NCBI RefSeq assembly: GCF_003711105.1 | Contig: NZ_CP023865.1 | Coordinates: 1,896,001 to 1,960,000, forward strand | DNA: 64,000 nucleotides | Origin: Actinoplanes teichomyceticus ATCC 31121 | GTDB taxonomy: Bacteria > Actinomycetota > Actinomycetes > Mycobacteriales > Micromonosporaceae | Direction: 5' to 3' | Shown: one piece after another, positions 16,075 to 25,474 of the stretch | Numbering within the stretch: position 1 is the first letter of the stretch | Layout of the letters: every line of letters begins with the position of its first letter | Position numbers and translations under genes: made by a program | The notes under the pieces: model-generated | What the model was told of the DNA's origin: nothing | Databases searched by the model: none | Seen by the model: the letters and a program-made list of their open reading frames with translations, nothing else

Positions 16075-17202
16075 ATGACTACCGAGGCCATCGCCCCGCC
16101 GAGCACCAAGTCGCAGGTGCTGCGCTCCTTCGACGTCGCCGACTTCCCGGCCCTCAACGGCCTGGAGGAGGAGTGGCGTTTCACCCCGCTCAAGCGCCTG
16201 CGTGAGCTGGTCAAGGCCACCTCGCTGTCCGGCACCGCCCCGTCGGTGGAGCACGCCGGCCTGCCCGCCGGGGTGACGGTCTCGTCCGTGGACGACGCCG
16301 ACCCGGTGCTGATCCCGTTCGACCGGATCAGCGCGCTGGCCCACGGCTCGGCCGCCGGGGTGACCCTGATCGAGGTGGCGGCCGAGGCCGAGCCGGCCGA
16401 GGCGGCCGTGATCCGGCTGGTCGGCAAGGGCGGCGAGGCCGCGGCCGCGCGCACCGTGGTCCGGGTCGGCAACTTCGCCAAGGCGACCGTCGTGCTGGAG
16501 CAGACCGGCACGGTCACCCTGGCCGACAACATCGAGGTGGTGCTCGGCGACAGCGCCCAGCTCACCTTCGTCACGCTCGCCGAGTGGGACCGCGACGCGG
16601 TGCAGGCCCAGCACGTGAAGTTCCGGGTCGGCAAGGACGCGCGCGTCCAGCACGTGCAGGTGACCCTGGGCGGCGACCTGGTCCGCCAGTTCACCAGCGT
16701 GGAGTACACCGGGCGTGGCGGCGACGCCGAGCTGTTCGGCCTGTACTTCGCCGACGCCGGCCAGCACCACGAGCACCGTCAGCTGGTCGACCACAGCGTG
16801 CCGGACTGCCGCAGCTACGTCGGTTACCGCGGCGCGCTGCAGGGCTCGTCGGCGCACACCGTCTGGGTCGGCGACGTGCTGATCCGGGCGGCGGCGACCG
16901 GCACCGACACGTACGAGATCAACCGGAACCTGGTGCTGACCGACGGCGCCCGCGCCGACTCGGTGCCGAACCTGGAGATCGAGACCGGTGAGGTCGCCGG
17001 CGCCGGGCACGCCAGCGCCACCGGCCGGTTCGACGACGAGCAGCTGTTCTACCTGATGGCGCGCGGCATCCCGGAGGCGGAGGCGCGCAAGCTGGTGGTC
17101 CGCGGCTTCTTCGCCGAGCTGATCAACAAGATCCCGGTCGAGGAGCTGCGCGAGCGGCTCGGCGACGCGATCGAGGCCCGCCTGGCCGAGGTGGGACAGT
17201 GA
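16075..17202 (+). CDS. sufD: Fe-S cluster assembly protein SufD
   Basis: Partner of SufB in SufBC2D. 375 residues, with the family N-terminus (RSFDVADFPALNGLEEEWRFTP), the beta-helix segment HHEHRQLVDHSVPDCRSYVGYRGALQG and the C-terminal SufC-binding helix FYLMARGIPEAEARKLVVRGFF. The stop overlaps the GTG of the Rieske gene (GTGA). An AAGGACG-like Shine-Dalgarno precedes the ATG. Confidence 0.97.
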   Translation: MTTEAIAPPSTKSQVLRSFDVADFPALNGLEEEWRFTPLKRLRELVKATSLSGTAPSVEHAGLPAGVTVSSVDDADPVLIPFDRISALAHGSAAGVTLIEVAAEAEPAEAAVIRLVGKGGEAAAARTVVRVGNFAKATVVLEQTGTVTLADNIEVVLGDSAQLTFVTLAEWDRDAVQAQHVKFRVGKDARVQHVQVTLGGDLVRQFTSVEYTGRGGDAELFGLYFADAGQHHEHRQLVDHSVPDCRSYVGYRGALQGSSAHTVWVGDVLIRAAATGTDTYEINRNLVLTDGARADSVPNLEIETGEVAGAGHASATGRFDDEQLFYLMARGIPEAEARKLVVRGFFAELINKIPVEELRERLGDAIEARLAEVGQ

Positions 17203-17527
17203 CGTTCGAGAACGTCGGACCGGCGTCCGACATCGCGAAGGGCACCGTGCTCCAGGTGGAGATCGACGGGGTCGAGATCGCGGTCGTGCACGCCGACGAC
17301 GACAACTACTACGCGGTCCGCGACGAGTGCAGCCACGCCTCGGTGGCGCTCTCCGAGGGCGAGGTGGACGGCTGCACGCTGGAGTGCTGGCTGCACGGCT
17401 CCCGCTTCGACCTGCGTACCGGCGAGCCCTCCGGACCGCCCGCCATCGACCCGGTGGCGGTCTACCCCGTCGAGATCCGCGACGGAGACATCTACGTTTC
17501 GACGACCCCGAGCAATGGAGTAGAGCC

Positions 17528-17531
<4 letters not shown>
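17199..17531 (+). CDS. Rieske-type non-heme ferredoxin in the suf operon
   Basis: 110-residue soluble [2Fe-2S] ferredoxin with the Rieske ligand pattern C44-x-H46 and C63-x2-H66 (DECSHAS and LECWLHGS). It resembles the ferredoxin components of bacterial dioxygenases. Overlaps by four bases with both sufD and sufC, so it is an integral member of the operon. It may supply electrons during cluster assembly or be an early cluster client; the role is inferred from position. Confidence 0.93.
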
Positions 17532-18286
<755 letters not shown>

Positions 18287-18303
18287 TCACTGAGGGATTC
18301 AAC

Positions 18304-19533
18304 GTGAGCTACGACGTCGCACGGGTGCGCAAGGACTTCCCGATTTTCGAGCGGGAGGTGAACGGCCACCCGCTGGTCTATCTGGACAGCGCCAACACCT
18401 CGCAGAAGCCGGTGCAGGTGCTCGACGTCATGCGTGCGCACCAGGAGAAACACAACGGGAACGTGTCGCGCTCGGTGCACACCCTGGGCACCGAGTCGAC
18501 CGAGATGTACGAGGCCGCCCGCGCCCGGATCGCCACGTTCATCGGCGCGGGCCGCCCGGACGAGGTGGTCTTCACCAAGAACTCCACCGAGGCGATCAAC
18601 CTGGTCGCGCACGCCGCCGGACAGCTGCTCGCGCTCGGCCCGGGCGACGAGATCGTGATCTCCGAGATGGAGCACCACTCCAACCTGGTGCCCTGGCAGC
18701 TGCTGTGCGAGCGGACCGGCGCCACGTTGCGCTGGTTCGGCATCACCGACGAGGGACGGCTCGACGAGTCGCGGCTCGACGAGCTGGTCAACGAGCGCAC
18801 CAAGCTCGTCTCGGTGGTGCACATGTCGAACGTGCTCGGCACGATCAACGACGTGTCCGCGCTGGTCGCCCGGGCCCGCCAGGTCGGCGCGCTGGTCATG
18901 CTGGACTGCTCGCAGTCGGTCCCGCATCTGCCGGTCGACGTGCGCGCGCTGGGCGCCGACTTCATCGCGTTCACCGGGCACAAGATGCTCGGCCCGACCG
19001 GTATCGGCGTGCTCTGGGGCCGGTACGAGCTGCTCGAACGGATGCCGCCGTTCCTGGCCGGCGGTTCGATGATCGAGACGGTGACGATGGCGGGCACCAC
19101 GTACGCCGCGCCGCCGGCCCGATTCGAGGCCGGCACCCCGCCGATCACCGAGGCGATCGGGCTCGGGGCGGCCGTCGACTACCTGACCGGGCTGGGGATG
19201 GCCAACATCCACCGGCACGAGCAGGAGATCACCCGGTACGCCCTGGAGCAGCTGTCCGCCGTCCCCGGTGTGCGGATCTACGGTCCGGCGAAGCCGGAGG
19301 GCCGCGGCGGCACGGTGTCGTTCGGGGTCGACGGGGTACACCCGCACGACGTGGGACAGGTCCTGGACGCGCTCGGTGTCGAGGTTCGGGTCGGCCACCA
19401 CTGCGCCCGGCCGGTCTGCGCGCGTTTCGCGGTGCCGGCGATGACCCGGGCCTCGTTCTACCTCTACACGACCACGGATGAGATCGACGCGCTGGCACGC
19501 GGTCTCGACCAGGTGCGGAAGGTGTTCGGCTGA
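18304..19533 (+). CDS. sufS: Cysteine desulfurase SufS
   Basis: PLP enzyme providing sulfur from cysteine. 409 residues. The PLP Schiff-base lysine is K227 in FTGHKMLGPTG and the persulfide cysteine is C367 in GHHCARPVC, the RxGHHCA pattern of class II desulfurases. MEHHSNLVPWQ carries the ring-stacking histidine. GTG start with a GAGGGA Shine-Dalgarno in the 17-base gap after sufC. The stop overlaps the sufU ATG by one base. Confidence 0.98.
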   Translation: MSYDVARVRKDFPIFEREVNGHPLVYLDSANTSQKPVQVLDVMRAHQEKHNGNVSRSVHTLGTESTEMYEAARARIATFIGAGRPDEVVFTKNSTEAINLVAHAAGQLLALGPGDEIVISEMEHHSNLVPWQLLCERTGATLRWFGITDEGRLDESRLDELVNERTKLVSVVHMSNVLGTINDVSALVARARQVGALVMLDCSQSVPHLPVDVRALGADFIAFTGHKMLGPTGIGVLWGRYELLERMPPFLAGGSMIETVTMAGTTYAAPPARFEAGTPPITEAIGLGAAVDYLTGLGMANIHRHEQEITRYALEQLSAVPGVRIYGPAKPEGRGGTVSFGVDGVHPHDVGQVLDALGVEVRVGHHCARPVCARFAVPAMTRASFYLYTTTDEIDALARGLDQVRKVFG

Positions 19534-19988
19534 TGATGCTCGACGCGCTGTACCAGGACATCATCCTGGATCACTACAAGAACCCGCACGGCCGGGGGCT
19601 GCGGGACCCGTACGACGGCGAGGCGCACCACGTCAACCCGACGTGCGGCGACGAGATCACCGTGCGGGTGTCGGCCGATCTGTCCAACGTCTCGTACGAC
19701 GGGCTGGGCTGCTCGATCAGCCAGGCCTCCGCCTCGGTGCTGCACGAGCTGCTGCAGGGCAGGAGCCGGCAGGAAGCGGCGGAGATCCACCACGCGTTCG
19801 TGGAGCTGATGCAGAGCCGCGGCCAGATCGAGCCGGACGAGGAACTGCTCGGCGACGGGATCGCGTTCGCCGGGGTGGCGAAGTTCCCGGCCCGGGTGAA
19901 ATGTGCCCTCCTGCCGTGGATGGCATTCAAGGACGCGGCGGTTCGCGCGGGCGTCGACGTGGGCGCGAGCCCGGAGGTGAAGGCATGA
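19533..19988 (+). CDS. sufU: SufU zinc-dependent sulfurtransferase
   Basis: Accepts the persulfide from SufS by zinc-ligand exchange and passes it to SufB. 151 residues with the three conserved cysteines C38 (NPTCGDE), C60 (GLGCSIS) and C124 (ARVKCALLPW) and D40, the SufU zinc ligands, plus the linker absent from IscU. Two adjacent ATGs (19533, 19536) are both possible starts. Overlaps sufS by one base and sufT by four. Confidence 0.96.
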   Translation: MMLDALYQDIILDHYKNPHGRGLRDPYDGEAHHVNPTCGDEITVRVSADLSNVSYDGLGCSISQASASVLHELLQGRSRQEAAEIHHAFVELMQSRGQIEPDEELLGDGIAFAGVAKFPARVKCALLPWMAFKDAAVRAGVDVGASPEVKA

Positions 19989-20521
19989 CAGACAGGATCG
20001 ACACGCGGGAGGACGTGGTCGCCGAGACCGCGCCGGCCGCGAACTCCGACGAGGTGCCGGCCTGGCTGGCCGCCGAGCGGGCCGAGGCGGCGGCGGCCGG
20101 TACGCCGGTCGAGGTGCCCGCGGCCGGCGTCTCGGAGGTCGCCGACGGCGCGCCGGCCGGCGCGGCCGTGCCCGCGGGCGACGCCGCGCCGGTGAAGAAG
20201 GCGTCCGTCGACGACATCGAAGAGGCGATGAAGGACGTCGTCGACCCGGAGCTCGGCATCAACGTCGTCGACCTCGGCCTGGTCTACGGCGTCCACGTGG
20301 ACGACGACAACGTGGTCACCCTGGACATGACGCTGACCTCGGCGGCCTGCCCGCTGACCGACGTCATCGAGGACCAGACCCGCCAGGCGCTGACCGCGGG
20401 CCCGGGTGGCGGCCTGGTGCAGGACTTCCGGATCAACTGGGTGTGGCTGCCGCCGTGGGGGCCGGACAAGATCACCGATGATGGGCGCGAGCAGCTGCGC
20501 GCGCTCGGCTTCAACGTCTGA
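19985..20521 (+). CDS. sufT: SufT / MIP18-family (DUF59) Fe-S maturation protein
   Basis: Helps mature Fe-S proteins. 178 residues: an Ala/Pro/Glu-rich, probably disordered N-terminal extension (about 1-70) and a C-terminal DUF59 domain with DPELGINVVDLGLVYGV, TSAACPLTDVIEDQ (conserved cysteine) and WLPPWGPDKIT. Typical SufT proteins in this position are 100-130 residues, so the extension is the unusual part. The ATG overlaps the sufU stop. Last gene of the operon, followed by a 15-bp-stem hairpin. Confidence 0.93.
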   Translation: MTDRIDTREDVVAETAPAANSDEVPAWLAAERAEAAAAGTPVEVPAAGVSEVADGAPAGAAVPAGDAAPVKKASVDDIEEAMKDVVDPELGINVVDLGLVYGVHVDDDNVVTLDMTLTSAACPLTDVIEDQTRQALTAGPGGGLVQDFRINWVWLPPWGPDKITDDGREQLRALGFNV

Positions 20522-20538
20522 CGACGCCGCGCGACGAT

Positions 20539-20571
20539 CCGGGCGTGGTCCCCACCGGGGGCCACGCCCGG
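20539..20571 (+). terminator. suf operon terminator hairpin
   Basis: CCGGGCGTGG / CCACGCCCGG (10 bp), continued by a T-G wobble and CCCC / GGGG around an ACC loop, so a nearly continuous 15-bp stem, 17 bases after the sufT stop. No T-tract. Confidence 0.8.
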
Positions 20572-20670
20572 TCGCGTCTCACCGGAGCGGGCCGGTCGGG
20601 CGTACGCCCAACGGACGGCGCGCCACGAAGCGTGCCGTCCGCCGCCCCGGTCCGGTGGTACAAACCGGGC

Positions 20671-21426
20671 ATGACTCCGACTCCGCCCTTCCCCGAGCTG
20701 GTCACCCTGATCGAGGAACGGTCCGCGGCCCTGCGGGAGGCCGCCGTGCGGGCGCCCGATCCGGCCGCCCGGGTGCCCGGCTGCGCTGACTGGTCGCTGC
20801 GTGACCTGGTCGCCCATCTCGGCGAGGTGCAACGTTTCTGGGCGGTCGTGGTGACCGAGGCCGACCCGTCCGGGCCGCCGTCGCGGGAACGGCACGGCAG
20901 CACCGTCCCGCAGAGCGACCTGCTGCAGTGGTCCGCGGAGTCGACCCGGATGCTCGGCGCCGCGCTGCGCGCGGCCGGCCCGCAGTCGCCGTGCTGGGCG
21001 TGGTGGCCGGAGACGGCGGCGCCGCACACCGCCGGCGCGGTGGCCCGGCACCAGGTGCAGGAGGCGGCGGTGCACGCGTACGACGCCCTGGACGCCCTGG
21101 GCGAACCCGAGCCGCTGCCGGCCGCGGTGGCGGTCGACGGGGTGAGCGAGTTCCTCGGCACGGCCCTCGGCTCGCTCGGGGCGTGGCCGCACCGCCCGGC
21201 CCGGGTGATGTACCGGGCGATCGAGGGGCCGTCCTGGACGGTGGACCTCTCGCCCAGCGGCGCCACCGCCGACCCGGCGGCCAGCGGCGCGCCGGTCACC
21301 ACCGTCCACGGCACGGCCAGCGACCTGGTGTTGCTGCTGCACCGCCGGATCCCGCTGGACGCCGTCCGCATCGACGGCGACCGCGAGGTGGCCGCGCAGC
21401 TGCGCGAGTGGACCGGCACCGGTTGA
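20671..21426 (+). CDS. Maleylpyruvate isomerase-like (DinB-fold, mycothiol-dependent) protein
   Basis: 251-residue protein with the MDMPI N-terminal four-helix fold: VPGCADWSLRDLVAHLGEVQRFW supplies the first metal-binding histidine region and GAVARHQVQEAAVHAYDAL the others, followed by the C-terminal SCP2-like domain. Members use mycothiol or are of unknown function. ATG at 20671 has TACAAA ending 6 bases upstream and no Shine-Dalgarno (leaderless). Its last 13 codons form the first unit of a downstream tandem array. Confidence 0.88.
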   Translation: MTPTPPFPELVTLIEERSAALREAAVRAPDPAARVPGCADWSLRDLVAHLGEVQRFWAVVVTEADPSGPPSRERHGSTVPQSDLLQWSAESTRMLGAALRAAGPQSPCWAWWPETAAPHTAGAVARHQVQEAAVHAYDALDALGEPEPLPAAVAVDGVSEFLGTALGSLGAWPHRPARVMYRAIEGPSWTVDLSPSGATADPAASGAPVTTVHGTASDLVLLLHRRIPLDAVRIDGDREVAAQLREWTGTG

Positions 21427-21551
21427 GGTGGCCGCCGGGCTGCGGAGGAGGCCGGGACCGGTGGAGGTGGCCGCCGGGATGCGCGAAAAGACCGGGACCG
21501 GCCGGGACCGGTTGAGGTGGCCGCCCGGCCTCGTGCGGAGGCCGGGACCGG
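21385..21551. repeat. Tandem copies of the 3' end of the DinB-like gene
   Basis: The coding terminus 21385-21424 (encoding EVAAQLREWTGTG, then TGA at 21424-21426) begins GAGGTGGCCGC and ends ACCGGTT. Degenerate copies with the same beginning and end follow at 21425 (39 bp), 21464 (50 bp, with an inner GACCGGCCGG duplication) and 21514 (38 bp). Confidence 0.92.
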
Positions 21552-21609
21552 CCGGGAGCCGGGCGGGTCGGCGCCGCGGTTGATCGACGCCGACGCATAG
21601 GATCCCGGC

Positions 21610-22455
21610 GTGGAAACCTTCGACGCTCCCGACGGCACCCGGCTCGCGCTGCACCGCCGCGGCTCCGGCGAGCCGCTGATCTGCCTGCCGGGCGGCCCGA
21701 TGCAGGCCTCCGCCTACCTCGACGACCTGGGCGGGCTGTCCGCGCACCGGCTGCTGCTGGCCCTGGACCTGCGCGGCACCGGGGACTCACAGATCCCGGC
21801 CGACCCGGCGACCTACCGCTGCGACCGGCAGGTCGCCGATGTGGAGGCGCTGCGCGAGCACCTGCGGCTGGACCGCTTCGACGTGCTCGGCCACTCCGCC
21901 GGGGCCACCCTGGCGCTGCTCTACGCGGCCCGGCACCCGGAGCGGGTGCGCCGGCTGGTGCTGGTCAACCCCAGCCCGCGCGCGGTCAACCTGGAGATCA
22001 GCGACCTGGACCGGCGCCGGGTCGCCGAGGAACGCCGTGGCGAGCCGTGGTTCCCGGAGGCGTTCGCCGCGCTGGAACGGGTGCAGACCGGCCAGGCCAC
22101 GCCGGCCGACGGGCGGGCCCTCGCGCCGTTCATCTACGGGCGCTGGGATGCCGAGACGCAGGCGTACTCGGCCCGCGAGGCCGGCCAGAAGAACCGGGTG
22201 GCGGCCGCGGCCTACAACGCCGAGGGCGGATTCGACCCCGACGACGTACGAACCCGGCTGGCCCGGCTGGCCGCGCCGGTGCTCCTGGTCACCGGCGAGG
22301 TCGACCTGCAGCTGCCGCCGAAGAGCGCCGCCGAGTACGTCGGCCTGTTCCCGCAGGCCGAGCTGGCCACGGTGCCCGGTGGCGGGCACTTCGCGTGGCT
22401 GGACGACGCGGAATGGTTCGTGCAGAAGGTGGTCGGCTTCCTGCGCCGTCCGTGA
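21610..22455 (+). CDS. Alpha/beta-hydrolase (prolyl iminopeptidase-like)
   Basis: 281-residue cytosolic alpha/beta-hydrolase. The nucleophile S96 is in GHSAGA, the oxyanion region is CLPGGPMQ (25-32), the acid is in TGEVDLQLPP and the catalytic histidine in VPGGGHFAWLDD. LDLRGTGDSQIP is typical of the proline iminopeptidase/haloperoxidase branch. The substrate is unknown. The GTG start has a consensus TAGGAT at 21598-21603 ending 6 bases upstream, a clear leaderless arrangement. Confidence 0.9.
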   Translation: METFDAPDGTRLALHRRGSGEPLICLPGGPMQASAYLDDLGGLSAHRLLLALDLRGTGDSQIPADPATYRCDRQVADVEALREHLRLDRFDVLGHSAGATLALLYAARHPERVRRLVLVNPSPRAVNLEISDLDRRRVAEERRGEPWFPEAFAALERVQTGQATPADGRALAPFIYGRWDAETQAYSAREAGQKNRVAAAAYNAEGGFDPDDVRTRLARLAAPVLLVTGEVDLQLPPKSAAEYVGLFPQAELATVPGGGHFAWLDDAEWFVQKVVGFLRRP

Positions 22456-22471
22456 GCGGGCCGGTGCCGGA

Positions 22472-23716
22472 TCACTTGACGACGGCCAGGGTCTTGCCGG
22501 CCGTGACCCGGTGCTCGTCCAGCGCGTGCCAGGTGGAGAAGAGGAACGGCGCCAGCGTCACGGTCAGGTAACCGATCCCGGCGAGCAGCGCTCCGGTACG
22601 CAGGCCCAGCTCGTCGGCGGCCCACCCGCCCAGGACGCCGCCGAGCGGGATGCCGGCCCAGGAGAACGCGATCAGCACGCTCATCACCCGGCCCTGCACG
22701 CGTACCGGGATCCGCTCGTAGACGGACGCCAGCAGGATCGGATTGATCGTCGCCATCAGCGTGCCGGCCAGCGCGGCCACCGCCAGGACCAGCCACAGCC
22801 GGTCGGTCAGGGCGAGCGCGAAGAGCTGTGCCGGGCCGCCGATCAGGAAGCAGACCGCGAACGTGGCCCGCCGGGGCAGGCGCGGGCCGAAGATCGTCCA
22901 CAGGATGTTCCCGGCCACCGCGCCCGCCCCGAACGCGCTGCCGAGCACCCCGAGCGCCGCCGGGCCGTGTGGGCCCTCGCGCACCCACACCGGCACGAAC
23001 ACGGTTGCGAACGCCTGGTCGAAGAGGTTCGTCGCGAACAGCATCGACATGATGCCGATGATCAGGCGATCCTGGCGTACGTACCGGAAACCGCACCGCA
23101 GCGCCGCGGCGTACCCGCCCTCCTCGTCCTCCGCGGGGTTCTGGCCGGCGGAGCCGGAGCGCACGTAGACCGAGACCAGCACCGCGCCCACGGCGAACGT
23201 CGCCGCGTCCACCAGCAGCACCCGGGTCGGGCCGACCGCGGCCACCAGGAGCCCGGCCAGCGGCAGGCCGAGCAGCGTGGCGACCCGGCTGATCCCGTCG
23301 TAGAGGGTGGTGCCGCGCTCGGTGGTCAGCCCGGCGTCGGCGATCACCCGGGGCAGCAGCGCGCGCTTGGCCGTGTCGCCGAACCCGCGCAACGCCCCGG
23401 CCAGGGCGATCAGGCCGAGCAGGGTGTGGTACGAGATCGCCTCGGTGGCGGCCAGCAGCGGGATGCCGCTCACCGCGAGCACGCTGGCGGTGTCGGCGGC
23501 CACCGCGGTCGGCCGCGGCCCGACCCGGTCCACGATCGGCCCGCCGAGCAGACCGGCCAGGACGTACGGCAGCATCTCGGCGAAACCGGCCACCCCGGCC
23601 AGCAGCGCGGAGCCGGTGGTGGTGAGCACCAGCCAGGGGAGGGCCACGAAGGTGATCCGGCTGCCCAGCAGGGAGACCGCCTCGGCCGCGAGCAGCCCGG
23701 CCAGCCCGCGCCTCAC
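22472..23716 (-). CDS. MFS transporter
   Basis: 414-residue major facilitator superfamily permease with about twelve membrane segments, beginning RRGLAGLLAAEAVSLLGSRITFVALPWLVL. It resembles the drug-efflux MFS_3 group (macrolide-efflux-like). GTG at 23716 overlaps the stop of the upstream ArsR gene (GTGA), so regulator and transporter are one operon; by analogy the ArsR protein controls its expression. The substrate is unknown. Confidence 0.92.
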   Translation of the reverse strand: MRRGLAGLLAAEAVSLLGSRITFVALPWLVLTTTGSALLAGVAGFAEMLPYVLAGLLGGPIVDRVGPRPTAVAADTASVLAVSGIPLLAATEAISYHTLLGLIALAGALRGFGDTAKRALLPRVIADAGLTTERGTTLYDGISRVATLLGLPLAGLLVAAVGPTRVLLVDAATFAVGAVLVSVYVRSGSAGQNPAEDEEGGYAAALRCGFRYVRQDRLIIGIMSMLFATNLFDQAFATVFVPVWVREGPHGPAALGVLGSAFGAGAVAGNILWTIFGPRLPRRATFAVCFLIGGPAQLFALALTDRLWLVLAVAALAGTLMATINPILLASVYERIPVRVQGRVMSVLIAFSWAGIPLGGVLGGWAADELGLRTGALLAGIGYLTVTLAPFLFSTWHALDEHRVTAGKTLAVVK

Positions 23717-24297
23717 CGCTCGATCCGCAGGTCGCCGCGCGGCCGGTCGTCCCGGGGCGGGGCCGGGAGCGGGAACGCCTGCCACTGGAAGATCACCCGC
23801 TCGCTGCCGGGCAGCGCCGGCTGGTCCGGGTCGTCGGCCGGATAGCCGGTGAGCAGCGCGCCGAGCCGGGACAGCAGCTCGGTGGCCTGCGCCGGGGTCA
23901 TCCGCAGCGCGACGTTGCTGACCGCCACCCCGGAGTACCACTCCGGGGGCAGGCCGCCGGCCACGCTGAGGAAGTCCTGCACCCGCTGGAAGTCGGCGGC
24001 CGCGATGGCGCGCAGGTGATGCTCGGCGTCCGCGGGCGCTTCCGCGGTGGCCCTGGTCGCCGCACGCCACCAGCGCTCCCGGCCGGCGCCGCGGCCGGGC
24101 TCGTCCTCGACGAATCCGTACGCCGCCAGCCGGCGCAGGTGGTAGCTGGTCGCCGCGGACGACTCGTCGAGCCGGTCCGCCAGGCGGGTCGCGGTCGAGG
24201 CGCCCTGCTCGCGCAGCTGGGCGAGGATGCGCACGCGGAGCGGATGAGCGAGGCCGCGCAGCGCTTGCGGGAGACGGGCGTCGATGGGAGCGGGCAT
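23713..24297 (-). CDS. ArsR-family (winged HTH) transcriptional regulator
   Basis: 194 residues. N-terminal winged HTH (about 8-75) with LRGLAHPLRVRILAQL, DRLDESSAATSYHLRRLAAYGFV and a wing ending in RERWWR, then about 110 residues of helical effector domain as in HTH_20-type regulators. No metal-binding cysteine box, so probably not a metal sensor. It overlaps the MFS gene and probably represses the pair. Its ATG lies inside an ATCGAT-based inverted repeat. Confidence 0.9.
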   Translation of the reverse strand: MPAPIDARLPQALRGLAHPLRVRILAQLREQGASTATRLADRLDESSAATSYHLRRLAAYGFVEDEPGRGAGRERWWRAATRATAEAPADAEHHLRAIAAADFQRVQDFLSVAGGLPPEWYSGVAVSNVALRMTPAQATELLSRLGALLTGYPADDPDQPALPGSERVIFQWQAFPLPAPPRDDRPRGDLRIER

Positions 24298-24346
24298 CGA
24301 TCCAACCTATCGATGCAAAGAAACCTTTGGAAGATGCCGATCGATG
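24295..24346. promoter_or_regulatory. ATCGATG operator candidates at the ArsR start
   Basis: CATCGAT (24295-24301, overlapping the start codon) and ATCGATG (24309-24315) form a perfect 7-bp inverted repeat with a 7-base spacer. A third ATCGATG is at 24340-24346. On the minus strand TAGGTT lies 6 bases before the ATG as a -10, inside the repeat, so occupation would block transcription of the ArsR-MFS operon. Confidence 0.6.
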
Positions 24347-24359
24347 TATCGTCGCGGGT

Positions 24360-25058
24360 TCAGGCCGGTGGGAGATGGTCGATCACGTTGTAGCGGTCGA
24401 GTTTCAGAGCCCCGCCGCCGTCGTCCACGAAACGGGTGACCGATGCGTTCCGGACGTTGCCCGACGCCTTCTCCACCGCGGCCAGCTCCGCCCAGTCCAG
24501 ATCCTCGATCACCGCGCGGGTCATCAGCACCACCGAGTCGTGCGCGACCACCGCCACCCGCCGGCCGGCGTGCTCGCGGTGCAGGTCGGCGAGGAAGGAC
24601 GCCAGCCGCGCCCGGATGTCGGCGAACGACTCACCACCCGGCGGGCGGTACTCCCACACGCCGGCCTCGGCGAGGCGGGCCGCCTCACCCGGGAACCGGG
24701 CCGCCACGGCGGCCCGGGTCAGCATCTCCAGCTCACCGAGAAGCCGATCGACGAGACGATCATCCGTACGCGGGTCGGGCCACGGCACGCCGGACGCCTC
24801 GGCGGCGATCCGCCACGTCTCCCGCGCCCGCAGGTAGGGCGAGGTGACCACCACCTCGGGGCGTCGCGGCGCCGGCAGCGTGGCCAGCCACACGCCGAGC
24901 GCACGGGCCTGCTCCACGCCCAGCTCGGTGAGCGGGACCTCGGCGTCCCGGCCGCTCACCTCCGCCTCCAGCAGGCCCCGCGCATCCGCCGCGGGAAACG
25001 CGACGTTGGCCAGGCTCTGCCCGTGCCGGATCAGGATCAGTTCCGCGACGACACCCAT
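24360..25058 (-). CDS. Histidine phosphatase (phosphoglycerate mutase-like)
   Basis: 232-residue histidine-phosphatase-superfamily protein. The RHG motif (residues 11-13, LIRHGQSLAN) carries the phosphorylated histidine; the second arginine is in SPYLRARETW and the second histidine in VVAHDSVVLM. It more resembles a broad-specificity phosphatase than a glycolytic mutase. TAAGGT ends 6 bases before the ATG (leaderless). It ends about 45 bases from the ArsR start. Confidence 0.9.
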   Translation of the reverse strand: MGVVAELILIRHGQSLANVAFPAADARGLLEAEVSGRDAEVPLTELGVEQARALGVWLATLPAPRRPEVVVTSPYLRARETWRIAAEASGVPWPDPRTDDRLVDRLLGELEMLTRAAVAARFPGEAARLAEAGVWEYRPPGGESFADIRARLASFLADLHREHAGRRVAVVAHDSVVLMTRAVIEDLDWAELAAVEKASGNVRNASVTRFVDDGGGALKLDRYNVIDHLPPA

Positions 25059-25474
25059 GGTCGGACCTTATCTGTCACCATCCGTCGCCAGGGAGGCCGC
25101 ATCGAGTGACGGTAATCTCGTCCGGGCGCCTCCGCTGATCGTGCCCGGCGGCCCGCTCGTCGGCTCGACCTCGGCGGCCCGGCTCCGGCGGCTGGGTCTC
25201 GGTGCCCGGTCTCGGCGGCTGGGTCTCGGCGCCGGTCTCGGTGGCCCGCTCGTCGGCTCGGCTCCGGCGAGCGAGTCCCCAGCCGCCTCGCCGCTCCGCC
25301 GGGGATCGCCCGGCCCGGGCGGCGCGGAATTCGGTGGCCGGCCGGCGCCGGCCGGTCGGATGATGGCGGCGTGACCGAGCCGAGAGCCTTCCGCATCCTC
25401 CCCGTCGCCGCGGCCGGACGGAGCGGGCGACAGCAGCGGGCCGTCCCGGGAACGGCGGTGTCCGGCCCCCGGTC
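25059..25474. other. Non-coding gap with GC-rich imperfect repeats
   Basis: No credible gene; frames give Arg/Pro-rich low complexity. It holds two 26-27-bp copies of CGGCGGCTGGGTCTCGG-type sequence (about 25187-25240) nested in a larger duplication marked by GCCCGCTCGTCGGCTCG near 25150 and 25243. No clear promoter for the downstream LysE gene. Confidence 0.7.
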
